Of a stretch of 64,000 bases of DNA, positions 63,445 through 64,000 are shown in pieces (position 1 is the first letter of the stretch; each line of letters begins with the position of its first letter). Made by a program: the position numbers and the translations under genes. Source of the DNA: G965215045 sp965215045 (GTDB lineage: Bacteria; Pseudomonadota; Gammaproteobacteria; JABABF01). The notes below the pieces were generated by a model. It had not been told where the DNA came from. It was given only the letters and a program-made list of their open reading frames with translations, and searched no databases. The stretch is taken from positions 930,001-994,000 of the forward strand of contig OZ244031.1 of NCBI GenBank assembly GCA_965215045.1. The letters run 5' to 3'.

Positions 63445-63543
63445 ATGGACGCTCAACCGACTTCCCCTTCCCAGACGTTCAAACCAACTTGCCTGTGCAC
63501 AGGAGGCATCCCCCATGAACCGGAAAAAAAGCGGCATCCGTGA
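63445..63543 (+). CDS. possible 32-codon leader peptide
   Basis: A perfect AAGGAGGT (63432-63439) sits five bases before this ATG. The frame ends at TGA 63541-63543, inside the next gene, which has its own AGGAGG (63501-63506) and ATG at 63515. This may be a coupled leader or simply an upstream start without function. Confidence 0.3.
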   Translation: MDAQPTSPSQTFKPTCLCTGGIPHEPEKKRHP

Positions 63544-64000
63544 ATACAACAGCATCCTGATCAGCTGGCTGCTGACGCAGAGCGAGGAGGTCTGCACTTC
63601 GCTGGGAGTACCCCCGGAGATGCGCGCCCGTCTGCGCCACCTGAGCGTGGACACCCTGGACCTGGATTTTCCCCACCCGGTCGCCCTGCTGCGCTGCAAG
63701 GTCTTCGAACAGCTGCTATGCCTTGCAGAGCGGCATGAAAAGCGCAAGGAACTGGTGCGTCGCGCCCTGCTGCTGGGTGCGCATTACCCGGTGCTGCAGT
63801 ACTACACCGGCATGTCGCGCACCGAGTTCCAATCCTGGTTGGATGTGCTGCAGCTCAACCGCAAACCCCGCGGACGCATTCGTCTGCTGGATGAGGAGGA
63901 GGAGCGGGTGGTGGTCCGGGTCTGGGAAAACCCCGACAATCGCCGGGAGGATGAAATGGAGACCCTGTGCATCATCGCCGAGCTCAGCGGCTGCCGCCTG
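63515..64000 (+). CDS. DUF2857-like protein, 3' end off the window
   Basis: At least 162 residues, open to the end of the window. It reads YNSILISWLLTQSEEVCTSL at the start, then LRHLSVDTLDLDFPHPVALL, an RKELVRRALLLGAHYPVLQYYT stretch near residue 78 (as KELVRRALLLGAHYPVLQYY), and MSRTEFQSWLDVLQL, KPRGRIRLLDEEEERVVVRV. The pattern of a short helical domain followed by a helix-turn-helix-like segment resembles DUF2857 proteins of ICEs that carry type IVb pili (SPI-7-like). The identification is tentative. AGGAGG lies eight bases before the ATG. Confidence 0.5.
   Translation, partial: MNRKKSGIREYNSILISWLLTQSEEVCTSLGVPPEMRARLRHLSVDTLDLDFPHPVALLRCKVFEQLLCLAERHEKRKELVRRALLLGAHYPVLQYYTGMSRTEFQSWLDVLQLNRKPRGRIRLLDEEEERVVVRVWENPDNRREDEMETLCIIAELSGCRL

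Overview
The window looks like chromosomal DNA of a GC-rich gammaproteobacterium. Two gene orders familiar from that class are present: dapA-bamC-purC, and yggS-proC-yggT-metX-metW-DUF4426-rdgB-hemW. A Fur-box-controlled TonB receptor and steroid-type catabolic genes suggest a free-living or host-associated heterotroph. I did not recognise the species.

Layout. 1-10.66 kb: catabolic accessory genes (Old Yellow Enzyme, Zn alcohol dehydrogenase, alkyl-sulfatase-like metallo-hydrolase, FecA-type receptor with a Fur box, sulfotransferase, two SDRs, DUF1214 protein). 10.66-27.8 kb: a visibly AT-richer defence island ending at tRNA-Ser(CGA). It carries a helicase-nuclease fusion, an EcoRI-family methyltransferase with a DUF262-HNH nuclease, Mrr, a type ISP restriction-modification enzyme, a D12 adenine methylase with a HaeIII-family endonuclease, and a DUF6119 protein bracketed by a 75-bp tRNA-derived direct repeat. 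27.9-34.8 kb: purC, bamC, dapA, then tandem 3-alpha-hydroxysteroid-dehydrogenase-like SDRs, an extradiol dioxygenase and a KshA-like Rieske oxygenase. 35.1-45.1 kb: argH, gshB, a ruvX-yggS in-frame fusion, thioredoxin-like protein, proC to hemW, tRNA-Arg(CCG). 45.1-50.4 kb: acuI, a DpnA-like methylase with a wrecked DpnII endonuclease gene, acsA, FMN reductase. 50.4-60.4 kb: a minus-strand type IVb pilus operon (pilL, N, O, P, Q, R, S, minor pilins) of the R64/SPI-7 kind. 60.4-64 kb: priA, a DUF5131 (phage Gp37/Gp68-like) gene and the start of a DUF2857-like gene.

The most striking signal is in the defence island. Three separate restriction-modification units within 9 kb each carry one long homopolymeric tract in coding sequence: G20 at the start of the EcoRI-family methyltransferase (in frame, ON), C16 (coding strand) inside the type ISP helicase domain (frame broken, OFF by one base), and C23 just before the RYPGGK motif of the D12 methylase (frame broken, OFF by one base). 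I saw no tract of comparable length elsewhere in the window. This reads as a combinatorial phase-variable restriction barrier, with the caveat that homopolymer lengths are error-prone in sequencing.

Other oddities are an 80-codon AT-rich in-frame insertion in hemW, the RuvX-YggS fusion, 18-bp tandem repeats between two minor pilin genes, and a 24-bp direct repeat bracketing the EcoRI-methyltransferase/DUF262 cassette.
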